Assembly: GCF_035830635.1 (NCBI RefSeq)
Contig: NZ_JAYMFI010000003.1
Coordinates: 124,001 to 188,000, forward strand
Direction: 5' to 3'
Length of the DNA: 64,000 nt
Source: Adlercreutzia shanghongiae
GTDB taxonomy: Bacteria; Actinomycetota; Coriobacteriia; Coriobacteriales; Eggerthellaceae
Each line of letters starts with the position of its first letter. Positions within the stretch are counted from its first letter, which is position 1. The notes under the pieces were generated by a model. The model worked only from the letters and a program-made list of their open reading frames with translations, was not told the origin of the DNA and did not search any database. A program made the translations under genes and the position numbers. Positions 27,101 through 34,020 of the stretch are shown here, piece by piece.

Positions 27101-28025
27101 TAGCTACAACGAGTATCTCATCACTCTTTCCGATGAGCCCCTCCCTTCTATTGGCCTTAAGAAAAACCCTGAGACAACTCAAGAAATCAAGGCGTTCAAA
27201 GACCAGCGTAAGTTCAAGGTGAGCGTAATCGAGAAGGGCGAGCTTGCTCCTGAGAACGCGGCCTACGTGAAGGCTTCTCGCCACTTAGCTCTCGCGGCGC
27301 ATCCCGATGATGACGCTATTGCCGCTGCTTATGCTGAGGCCCGTTTATTCTTCACCGGCAACTACTCCAACACTAACGGAGCGGGTATCACGAGCAACGA
27401 TCGCATCGCTGTGGGCTACGACTTCCAGGCTCCGGGAAACCCGGGTGATTCCAAGGAGCCTAGCTCGACCAGTGTTGCGGCCCTGCAGATTAACAAGAGC
27501 CTTGAGGGCTTCAACGAAGCCAATGGCTCTGCTACGGCAGTGTTCAATGTGGTCGGCTACCGTGATAAAGATGCGGCTGAGCGCAAGGTGAAAGATCTTG
27601 AGATCTATCGCAATATCGTGGGCTTCACCTTTAAGGCAGGGGAAAAGTCTGCGGAGCCGCGTATTCTCGAGGATATTCCCGAAGGCTGGTACGTTATTGA
27701 GGAGATCTCCTATAGCGGTGACAATTTCAATGACGAGCAGGTCGCTGCTAACAAGCGCATTGTCCAGGTTAAGGGCGTGACGGTGGCTATTGAGGCCGGC
27801 AAGACTGAGCCCAGCACCGAGGATTTGGAGAAAGCTCGCAAAGAAGCCCTCGAAAACGCAGAGAAGAACCGGGTCGAATTCAAAAACGTCTACTCCAAAG
27901 TACCCCACTATGGTACGGGCGTGGTGAATCACTATTCCAAGGACGACGACGGCAAGTTCTCCTATACACCTGATGCCAACTACGCTGATCGTACTCGCGA
28001 ACTGACGACGGAAGAGGGGATGTAG
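24126..28025 (+). CDS. secreted parallel beta-helix surface protein with C-terminal pilin-like domain, first gene of the SipW operon
   Basis: 1,299 residues. The N-terminus is a long signal peptide (basic to residue 17, hydrophobic about 18-32, then AVADD). An acidic Glu/Ala-rich region (about 100-215) follows. Repeats of the type GGAIYANKSKVTIEGEALF and GGGGAVFSGDKVTVDGATI at about 320-800 are typical of right-handed parallel beta-helices. Near 1120-1290 there is a beta-sandwich of the Cna-B/FctA kind (ALQINKSLEGF, then LEDIPEGWYVIEEI, then RVEFKNVYS). No LPxTG motif and no C-terminal membrane helix are present, so its attachment is unexplained. Downstream genes follow with 2-9 base gaps, so it heads a polycistronic unit. 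Confidence 0.85.
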   Translation: MNAFSRSFANNASMAKKVVACSVAAALVASMSYFHLWGAPQAVADDTTVEVRFEIAQAGVKAKVGDKEFTSQTEESYQASTSADLNFTIEAENSDTEFAVSYVTEAATAAPEAQAMGSKQPGSGLVTAEEGENESEASEVEASDDLAEGDSADESADQEPIATEEGIIYVEGAGAPISETAAALQKKHEQESANDEKHAPATQNAEEEVVEEDATPMASGVNSVEADDADQQATVHAAAIVAKDGTYTIEEAVLQQAGADNALVVVTIATTDSKQGNVSSWEDLVEILTGHAGTNEAVLHEDIKVTTGTIAIDGTKTLDLNGHNITVESTGSLFTVGDGANFTITDSREGAKAVTVPNKPNNADKEESTLDGTKLPNPADNPGAFKKMVGKTATYGVDENGDLLLNYYKTISYPDMPAKGQTEEYVYEYTLKLPAKGAIEARGTSNLVDVQKNGILSIEGGRLTQTDGESAIKVNEGKVVVSGGFLVGSRGESGAAINATKADIAVKGDAIIAGNTAAGDNNNNGGAIYANKSKVTIEGEALFAGNKAGEAALQTFNETSFDSTCLGGAIYAEKGSTVTAQGNSVFSGNVAGGNGGAICLPDRLNTDYNQNTLVLAENVMLTNNRADNDKSASHTAGKIGKAGRGGGGAVFSGDKVTVDGATITGNFAADGGGGLMVTYFKYGYVEPLLQIESATISSNYAGTSEGGGIFARTSYKPGRAIEDNSYVKSGYVTNNMTATEFDYGGGGLFLEHAMWDSSKPLACTTGILVYHPLVTKNTARGFGGGVGVCTNGAVLSSDAAVFGNTALGENVTTNPNEYGDKWNFNLAKYEEVYGAEKKEELLESWGHPEWTEENYLITEPSESSDFYCAQDATVFGSMLGGGAYNWTGHTDGDISKGMIVCTRVDYNNAGNTISINGSMSERFLNMLYYSKNPAAEDKDTITLHAPKSLANQLKTVKGYGIDFSTIDLGNNKAPISGTAVIEDIKYIKETDSSYNEYLITLSDEPLPSIGLKKNPETTQEIKAFKDQRKFKVSVIEKGELAPENAAYVKASRHLALAAHPDDDAIAAAYAEARLFFTGNYSNTNGAGITSNDRIAVGYDFQAPGNPGDSKEPSSTSVAALQINKSLEGFNEANGSATAVFNVVGYRDKDAAERKVKDLEIYRNIVGFTFKAGEKSAEPRILEDIPEGWYVIEEISYSGDNFNDEQVAANKRIVQVKGVTVAIEAGKTEPSTEDLEKARKEALENAEKNRVEFKNVYSKVPHYGTGVVNHYSKDDDGKFSYTPDANYADRTRELTTEEGM

Positions 28026-28027
28026 CC

Positions 28028-28639
28028 ATGGCGCGCAAGCATTTTGGACGTCGGATGGCGGCGGCGCTGGCGGTGGCTCTGGTGGTCTCCCTGGGAGCCG
28101 CCGCAGGCACGGCCTGGGCTTACTACACCGATACGAACCGCGCGAGCGGCATGATTGCCTTCAAATACGAATCCAATCCTCCCTCGACGGAAGTGAAGGA
28201 AGAGCCGGACGGCCTGAACAAGGTCATCTCCGTGAAGAACACCGGCGAAGTGGATGCCATGGTGCGCGTGAAGGTGTTCGCGCCCACTATTGACGGCGTT
28301 ACGGTTAGAATTTTCCCCGTTGCCGATGACGGTAAGACCGAAATTGAAACCGGGTCGGGCTGGACTCAGTCAGTAGAGGGCAACAAAGACGAGGGCTGGT
28401 GGTACTACACAAGCCCCATCGTTCCTGGTGCTTTTACCTCAAAGCTTAAGGTGGATGTGAGCATCGATGAGAGCAAGGACGTTCCCGCCTTCGATATAGC
28501 CGTCGTTCAGCAGTGTGCCTCGGCTAAGTCCTACAAGCCCGGCGGCCTGATGCTGGGCACGTTCCACGATGGCCAGAAGAGCCTCATCGGCGCCGTCGCC
28601 TTCGACGATACCGCCGCGCAGAACCAGGACGGTGAGTAA
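28028..28639 (+). CDS. TasA/CalY-like exported protein with SipW-type signal peptide
   Basis: 203 residues. A basic start (MARKHFGRR), a hydrophobic stretch 10-28, then TAWAYYTDT. The A-Y-Y/F-T-D pattern after the cleavage site is characteristic of substrates of SipW, such as biofilm-fibre proteins TasA and CalY. The remainder looks like a beta-sandwich, with VKNTGEVDAMVRVKVF resembling the core strands of that fold. There is no anchor. The two bases after the upstream stop codon and the following gene show operon membership. The SipW-type peptidase at 31470 is its likely processing enzyme; this is inference. Confidence 0.82.
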   Translation: MARKHFGRRMAAALAVALVVSLGAAAGTAWAYYTDTNRASGMIAFKYESNPPSTEVKEEPDGLNKVISVKNTGEVDAMVRVKVFAPTIDGVTVRIFPVADDGKTEIETGSGWTQSVEGNKDEGWWYYTSPIVPGAFTSKLKVDVSIDESKDVPAFDIAVVQQCASAKSYKPGGLMLGTFHDGQKSLIGAVAFDDTAAQNQDGE

Positions 28640-28642
28640 CCC

Positions 28643-29422
28643 ATGCTGAAGACGCTCAAGAACCTCAACCAAACGCAGCGCATCACGCTTATCGTGCTGT
28701 CCGCGGCCTTGGTGGGCTGCCTGGCTATGATGGCCGTCACCCCGGCCCGCTCGGCGCTCACCTACTTCAGCCCCGAGTACGAGGCCGAAATCGCGCAGAC
28801 CCACATCGGCGTCGCCCTCACCGAGAACGGAAACATCCGCAGCGGCGTGGGCGATTTGAAGCTCGACAAGGTAATTGAGGAAATTGCCAAGCAAGACGCG
28901 GAAACCGAGGGAACCTCCCTTATCCCTGGCAAGGCCTACACTGAGCTGCTGTCCGTGAAGAACATCTCCGAAGATGTGGCAACCGCCGAAGGTACCGCCG
29001 CCGAGGGCATGCCCGAGTACGTGCGCCTCACCGTGCGCAAGTACTGGTCCGAAGGGGAAAGTGCAGATTCCGCAACGAAGACGTCCTCCCTCGATCCGTC
29101 GCTCATCGAGCTCGTCTTCGATGAAAAGTCTGCCGAGTATTGGGTCCGCTCCGAGGCCGAGTGCACGCCGGAGCGCGAGGTGTTCTACTACAAAACGGTA
29201 CTCGCCCCCGGCGAGGCCGCCGCGCAGCCGGCTGTCACCGCCATCAGGGTGAACGACCGCATTAAGAACACCGTGGAAAGTTACGCCTCCTGCTGGCTCA
29301 CTCTGGATGCCCAGGTTGATTCCGTGCAGGTGAACAACGCCGTCGCCGCCGCAAAAAGTGCGTGGGGCATCGATGTCACCCAGTTCGCTGACGAGGGCCT
29401 TGACTGGTCCGGCGAGGAATAG
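28643..29422 (+). CDS. second SipW-dependent-type exported protein
   Basis: 259 residues. Hydrophobic signal at 14-32, then RSALTYFSPEYEAEI, another SipW-like cleavage context with aromatic residues just after the site. The mature part contains IGVALTENG, LLSVKNISEDVATAEGTAAEG and PEYVRLTVRKYWSEG, a TasA-like beta-sandwich pattern. There is no C-terminal anchor. It starts three bases after the preceding stop codon. I know this type of protein only as a companion of SipW-type peptidases; no function is established here. Confidence 0.78.
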   Translation: MLKTLKNLNQTQRITLIVLSAALVGCLAMMAVTPARSALTYFSPEYEAEIAQTHIGVALTENGNIRSGVGDLKLDKVIEEIAKQDAETEGTSLIPGKAYTELLSVKNISEDVATAEGTAAEGMPEYVRLTVRKYWSEGESADSATKTSSLDPSLIELVFDEKSAEYWVRSEAECTPEREVFYYKTVLAPGEAAAQPAVTAIRVNDRIKNTVESYASCWLTLDAQVDSVQVNNAVAAAKSAWGIDVTQFADEGLDWSGEE

Positions 29423-29431
29423 GGGGTCGCG

Positions 29432-30265
29432 ATGACTACCACTATGCGCCGTGCCTTCGCTGCGCTCGCGGCCATCGCCTTGGCGCTTACCTGCGTCGCT
29501 ATCACCGCCACGCCGGCCTTTGCGAAAACCTATGCCGAAGACTGGACCGTTGAGTTCACCGGCGACAAGATGATTGACAACAACTCCGCGAACATCACCA
29601 AAACCATCGCGGGCCTGCAGCCGGGCGACTCTGCGCAGTTCTCCATCACGCTGAAGGAAAGCGCATCTACGGCCGCCGATTGGTATATGCGCAACGAAGT
29701 GCTCGCCACCATGGAGGAGACTTTCGAAAAGGTGAACGCCTCGGGCGGCTCCTACAGCTATCGCCTCACGTTCATCACCCCGGCCGGCGAGAAGAAGGTC
29801 ATCCTCACCAACGACGTGGTTTCCGGCGATGCGAACACGGGCTCCACCGAGGGCCTGAAGGATGCCATTTCGGGCACGACCGAATGGTTCTTCCTGGATA
29901 CGCTCGCCGCAGGCGCCAAGGCTTCTATGCAGCTTGACGTGGCGCTCGATGGCGAGACCCACGGCAACACCTACTTCGATTCCGAGGCGGTTATCAAGCT
30001 GTCCTTCGCCGCCGAGCCCACCGACGAGCCGGGCACCTCCGGTTCTGGCGACCCGCAGGACCCGAAGGACGAGAAGAAGTCCGACAAGGACGATTCGAAG
30101 AAAGACTCCGACAAGAAGCCGTCGCTGCTTGAGCGACTGGCTCAAACCGGCGACATGCTGCCCATCGGCATTATCGCCATTGTGGTGATTGTTGCCGGTG
30201 CCGTGCTGGTGGTGGCTGCAGTGCGCCGCCGTAAAAACGAGATTGAGGAGGGCGAGACCCGATGA
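29432..30265 (+). CDS. cell-wall-anchored protein with LAQTG sorting signal
   Basis: 277 residues with a normal Sec signal (MTTTMRRAFA...TPAFA-KT). The mature domain (about 35-195) begins EDWTVEFTGDKMIDNNSANI and contains ADWYMRNEVLATMEE and FFLDTLAAGAKASMQLDVALDGE. A charged Lys/Asp/Ser linker (about 200-230) leads to LAQTGD (236-241), a membrane helix and RRRK, which is a complete sortase signal with Ala for Pro. No sortase gene lies in the window. The stop codon overlaps the start of the next gene by four bases (ATGA). Confidence 0.85.
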   Translation: MTTTMRRAFAALAAIALALTCVAITATPAFAKTYAEDWTVEFTGDKMIDNNSANITKTIAGLQPGDSAQFSITLKESASTAADWYMRNEVLATMEETFEKVNASGGSYSYRLTFITPAGEKKVILTNDVVSGDANTGSTEGLKDAISGTTEWFFLDTLAAGAKASMQLDVALDGETHGNTYFDSEAVIKLSFAAEPTDEPGTSGSGDPQDPKDEKKSDKDDSKKDSDKKPSLLERLAQTGDMLPIGIIAIVVIVAGAVLVVAAVRRRKNEIEEGETR

Positions 30266-31443
30266 AGAAGATGAACCTCGGCCGCCGCGCCCTGGCGGTG
30301 CTGTGCGCCACTATGATGGCCGTCTCGCTGGCCGCTCCTGCGGCGTTTGCCGACTCTGAGGGCAAGAGTGACGCGCAGCCGGCCCCGGCCAAAGCCTACG
30401 CGGGCACCACCTACTTGGTGTCGGTGTTCAGCGGCAACCAGGGCACGCTGGCCCAGGGTACCGAGGCGGGCCAGACCCAGCTCACGTTTGCCGATGTCGC
30501 GCCCGGCACGGCGTTTTCCTTCGACGGCATCTCTATCGAGGTCCCCGAAGACAGCAAGTACTACGCCAAGGGCATTCGCCTGGCCGCGCTGGACAACGTG
30601 CGTTCCGACAAGAATCGCGAAGGCGCCACGAAAATTGGCGAAGAGACCATCTACTACGCCCGTCCCAACGCCGATGGCGTCATGGTGGACCAGCAGGACA
30701 CCCTGGTTGACGGCGTGCCTGCTCCCGGTGTTGCCATCACCGAGGATATGGATTTCGTCGTCGCCTACGGCATCATGGCCAATCGCGTCGCCTATACGGT
30801 GAACTATGTTGATGCGGAAACGGGCGAGGCGCTGCGCGAGTCCGAGACGTTCTTCGGCGACATCGGCGACACCCCGGCCACCGCGCCGCGCTACATTGAG
30901 AACTATCTGCCCCAGGCGACGCTTGTGCTGCTCACGCTCAGCGAGGACGAGTCCGCTAACGTGGTGGAGTTCCGCTACACCCGCCTGGCCGACAACGCCT
31001 CTACTGAACTGCAGCCCGACGGCACGGTGAACATCACCGTGAACCCGCCGCAGGGTACGGGAGACGGCCAGGGCACGGGTACCGGCACTGGCACTGGTAA
31101 CACCATCCCCGGCGCCTACACCACGGTCGTCACGCCCGGTGCGGCCGACGACGCTGACGCCGGCCTGGCAGACGGTGGCGTGCGCGAGCCCGGTGCGGGC
31201 CTTGTCACCCCCGATGGCGAAGAGCTTCTCGACGCCGGCGGCAACCCTCTAGCCGCCCCCGGCGTTGAGCGCATCGATGACGACGAGAACGCCTTGTCCG
31301 CTGGCGAGCAGCCCGGCAGCCAGGTGCCGGCGCCCAACACCGCATGGATTCCCTGGGCCCTTGCTGCTGGTGTCATTGCCGCGCTTATCGCTATCATTCT
31401 TGTAATCGCCCGCCGCAACAACAAGCCCGAGCCCGAGGAGTAA
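30262..31443 (+). CDS. membrane-anchored surface protein with MucBP-like domain
   Basis: 393 residues. Signal peptide 1-30 (AAPAAFA-DS). The first domain (about 48-165) starts YLVSVFSGNQGTLAQGTE and is unknown to me. The second (about 172-250) has VNYVDAETGEALRESETFFG and VVEFRYTRLADN, matching the pattern of MucBP repeats of mucus-binding proteins. A Gly/Thr-rich linker, then a membrane helix (WALAAGVIAALIAIILVIA) and RRNNKPEPEE close the protein. It has a transmembrane anchor without an LPxTG motif. It is translationally coupled to the gene before it. Confidence 0.82.
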   Translation: MKKMNLGRRALAVLCATMMAVSLAAPAAFADSEGKSDAQPAPAKAYAGTTYLVSVFSGNQGTLAQGTEAGQTQLTFADVAPGTAFSFDGISIEVPEDSKYYAKGIRLAALDNVRSDKNREGATKIGEETIYYARPNADGVMVDQQDTLVDGVPAPGVAITEDMDFVVAYGIMANRVAYTVNYVDAETGEALRESETFFGDIGDTPATAPRYIENYLPQATLVLLTLSEDESANVVEFRYTRLADNASTELQPDGTVNITVNPPQGTGDGQGTGTGTGTGNTIPGAYTTVVTPGAADDADAGLADGGVREPGAGLVTPDGEELLDAGGNPLAAPGVERIDDDENALSAGEQPGSQVPAPNTAWIPWALAAGVIAALIAIILVIARRNNKPEPEE

Positions 31444-31469
31444 CGCGGAAAGTGTGGGACAATAGCCCC

Positions 31470-32045
31470 ATGCAAACACCCGCCTCTGATACCCAAGCCG
31501 CCGCCGACGCCTTCTCCCATGGCGTTGAGCGGCGGCTTGCTCGTTACCGCGCCCTTGCGCGCCTGTTCACAACTTTAGGGGCGCTTATCTTGGTGGCGCT
31601 GGCCGCTGTGGCTATCACCGCGTCGGTGGCCCCGCGTATCATGGGCCTGCAGTCCTACGCTATCATTTCCGGATCTATGGAACCGGCTTATCCCACGGGC
31701 AGCCTCGTCTATGCTGAGCCCGTCGGCGGCGCCGATTTGGCCCCGGGCGATGTGGCCGCCTTCTGGCGCGACCAGGATGTCATCGTGCACCGCGTGGAAG
31801 TCGTCGATACCAATCGCGCCGAGCTTGTCACCAAAGGCGACGCCAACGAAGACCTCGACGTGCGCCCCGTCCCCTACGCCAACGTTTTGGGGCGCGTCAC
31901 GTTCCACATCCCCTACGTGGGGTATTTCCTTATGGCGCTCGCCAGCACGCCGGGCAAGCTCCTCCTCGGCTGGATTGTCCTCATGGCCGCCGCCTTCTGC
32001 GCCATAGGTTCTGTCCTTTCCGGCCTCTCCACCCGCAAAGCGTAG
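31470..32045 (+). CDS. sipW: SipW-type (ER-type) signal peptidase I
   Basis: 191-residue membrane protease. The motif IISGSMEPAYPTG holds the catalytic serine (S69). The residue that is lysine in ordinary bacterial type I peptidases is a histidine here (VIVHRVE, H107), the mark of the SipW/ER-type subfamily. TKGDANEDLDVRPV supplies the conserved acidic segment. One membrane helix precedes the active site (about 33-58) and one follows (about 160-185). The start is the ATG at 31470; the frame opens upstream inside the preceding gene. It closes the operon that encodes two proteins with SipW-type signals, so these are its probable substrates. Confidence 0.92.
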   Translation: MQTPASDTQAAADAFSHGVERRLARYRALARLFTTLGALILVALAAVAITASVAPRIMGLQSYAIISGSMEPAYPTGSLVYAEPVGGADLAPGDVAAFWRDQDVIVHRVEVVDTNRAELVTKGDANEDLDVRPVPYANVLGRVTFHIPYVGYFLMALASTPGKLLLGWIVLMAAAFCAIGSVLSGLSTRKA

Positions 32046-32055
32046 CGCGCTGACA

Positions 32056-32072
32056 AGACGCCTTAGGCGTCT
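32056..32072 (+). terminator. hairpin after the SipW operon
   Basis: Perfect AGACGCC-TTA-GGCGTCT, ten bases after the sipW stop. It lacks a T-run, so intrinsic termination is uncertain. Confidence 0.45.
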
Positions 32073-32210
32073 AAGCCCCCGGTGCAACCCGTATCCAAAG
32101 AACTTGAAAAAAAGAAGAGTGGACTGCTTAAAGAAGAAGCGTCACTCGGTTGAGCAGGCGGAACATCCTATGGAAAACATACCCTGAATCAACCCTCAAT
32201 CAATCAGAAC

Positions 32211-32279
32211 CGAAATTTGCAGGTTGAAAAAATCGGAATTTGTAGGTTAAAATACACGGAAATTGCTGGTCGAATATAA
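32211..32279 (+). repeat. three tandem 23-bp repeats in the promoter of the DUF4143 ATPase
   Basis: Units at 32211-32233, 32234-32256 and 32257-32279, each starting CGRAAWTTG and containing the core TTGYAGGTT or its variant TTGCTGGTC. They are exactly in phase and end on the candidate -10 TATAAG (32275-32280), 15 bases before the start codon. Confidence 0.85.
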
Positions 32280-32294
32280 GAGGACGGGTAAGAA

Positions 32295-33578
32295 ATGGTC
32301 ACTGATCTTGCAATAAAGGATTACCGTCCTCGCATCGCTGATGGAATTCTTCGCAAGAAGCTGGCGAGCGCAGGTGCTGTCGTAATAAGGGGTCCTAAAT
32401 GGTGCGGCAAGACCGAAACGGCACTGCAGGCGGCAAAAAGTGCCCTCATGATGCAAGACCCTGACGAGAAGGGAAACAACCTGCTGCTCGCAGAGGCGCG
32501 CCCCTCGCTGCTTCTGCAAGGTGAAAAACCGCGCCTCTTGGATGAATGGCAAGAGGCTCCCCAGCTTTGGGACGCAGTACGGTTTGCCGTGGACAGAGAA
32601 AGGGCCAAAGGGCAGTACATCCTTGCTGGGTCAGCGACACCGACGAGCAAGCCGAGTCACTCCGGCACAGGCCGGTTTGCGTTTATGGATATGCTTACGA
32701 TGTCCCTTGCAGAATCAGGAGATTCCACAGGCCAGGTGTCAATGGCCCGCCTCTTCGAGCAAGGAGGTGAGGGGATAGAGGCCCACTCCGACTCTACGAT
32801 AGAGACAGTGGCCGCGCTTACCTGCCGTGGCGGCTGGCCTGCCGTGGCCTTAGATGAGGTCTCCGAAGCATCGCTGGAGACTGCCTACGAGTATCTTACT
32901 GCCATTGCAGAGGAAGATATCTCTCGTCCTGATAATGTGGCACGCAATTCCCAGTACGCGCGCGTGATTATGCGTGAATACGCTCGGTGCACTGCCACGC
33001 AAACCACACATGCGACAATTCGCAAGGATCTAAAGTCCCGCGGAACCGAACTGTCCCGGGAAACAGTCGACACCTATATTGCCACATTACGCAAGCTGTA
33101 CGTCGTACAGGATCTCTCGGCCTGGGAACCGTCGCTGCACGCGCGCTCGCGCATTACGAAGACACCCAAAAGACACTTCGCCGACCCCTCTATCGCCGTG
33201 GCTGCGCTTGGCGCAAGCCCTGCTTCTCTGCTGAAGGACATGTCAACCTTCGGCCTGCTGTTCGAATCGCTCTGCGTGCGCGACCTGCGTGTATACGCGC
33301 AGCCGCTCAGCGGAGAGGTGTTCCACTACCGTGACGAGACGGGGCTTGAGGCCGACGCAGTCGTGGTCCTTCGGGACGGGAGCTATGCCCTTTTTGAGAT
33401 GAAGATGAGCGCGCGCTTGGTGGAAGAGGGCGCACAGAGCCTGAAAAAGGTAGCTGACAAAATAGACACAGGGGTCATGGGCGCGCCGTCCTTCTGTGCC
33501 GTGCTTACCCCCGGTGGCTACGCCTATCGCCGCGACGATGGAGTCTATGTCATCCCCATCACCTGCCTCGGCGCCTAG
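32295..33578 (+). CDS. AAA_14/DUF4143 family ATPase
   Basis: 427 residues. N-terminal AAA-type ATPase: Walker A IRGPKWCGKTETA (near 32-44), Walker B RLLDEWQEAP, sensor-like YILAGSATPTS. The middle (about 195-260) fits a winged-helix region. The C-terminal DUF4143 domain has a PD-(D/E)xK-like pattern YRDETGLEADAVVVL ... YALFEMKMS. The family is common in host-associated anaerobes and its role is not established; proposals include DNA-related stress or defence. The gene stands alone, with three 23-bp repeats over its promoter that suggest autoregulation, which is inference. Confidence 0.92.
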   Translation: MVTDLAIKDYRPRIADGILRKKLASAGAVVIRGPKWCGKTETALQAAKSALMMQDPDEKGNNLLLAEARPSLLLQGEKPRLLDEWQEAPQLWDAVRFAVDRERAKGQYILAGSATPTSKPSHSGTGRFAFMDMLTMSLAESGDSTGQVSMARLFEQGGEGIEAHSDSTIETVAALTCRGGWPAVALDEVSEASLETAYEYLTAIAEEDISRPDNVARNSQYARVIMREYARCTATQTTHATIRKDLKSRGTELSRETVDTYIATLRKLYVVQDLSAWEPSLHARSRITKTPKRHFADPSIAVAALGASPASLLKDMSTFGLLFESLCVRDLRVYAQPLSGEVFHYRDETGLEADAVVVLRDGSYALFEMKMSARLVEEGAQSLKKVADKIDTGVMGAPSFCAVLTPGGYAYRRDDGVYVIPITCLGA

Positions 33579-34020
33579 TTTGAAACGCGGCCATGCGCGC
33601 TTCAAGGTATCTTCAAAAACCTTACAGGCTAAAAACCGTTCGCCCCTCCGAACCTACCGTTCGGTTCTGGTTTAGTTCGTTTAGAGCGTAACTTAGTCGT
33701 TCTTTGCCCTGTCATTAGCCTATCTGTAATTTTTCGTCTAAATCAGAACTTTCTTTGTAAAACCCCAGGTCAAAGCTTTGAAATTCTGAGCAATTTAATT
33801 ATTGTTGACAAAACCGGTCATAACGTCGGTGGAAAAGTTTTCCCAGATAGATAAAGTGATTCTAGTCATCCGTAACGCGCGGGTGTACGAAGCGTGACGC
33901 GCAGGCAACAAAACAGCCTAAGCGAAACGCTTCGGTTACCTAGTTAAATATCCGGCTGGCGAGCAGACGGTATTTAAAGAGTCGTAGAAGCAAACGTAGT
34001 AGAGAAAGAAGGTGTGGGGT
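33579..34020. other. intergenic region upstream of the giant surface-protein gene
   Basis: I see no gene. Contents: a possible terminator TTGAA...TTCAA just after the ATPase stop, a hairpin CCGAAC/GTTCGG (33648-33664), an AT-rich tract about 33700-33810 with an isolated TTGACA (33805) but no matching -10 element, and AAGCG-AAA-CGCTT (33920-33932) in the leader. The region is markedly AT-richer than its surroundings, as expected of a regulated promoter. Confidence 0.5.
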
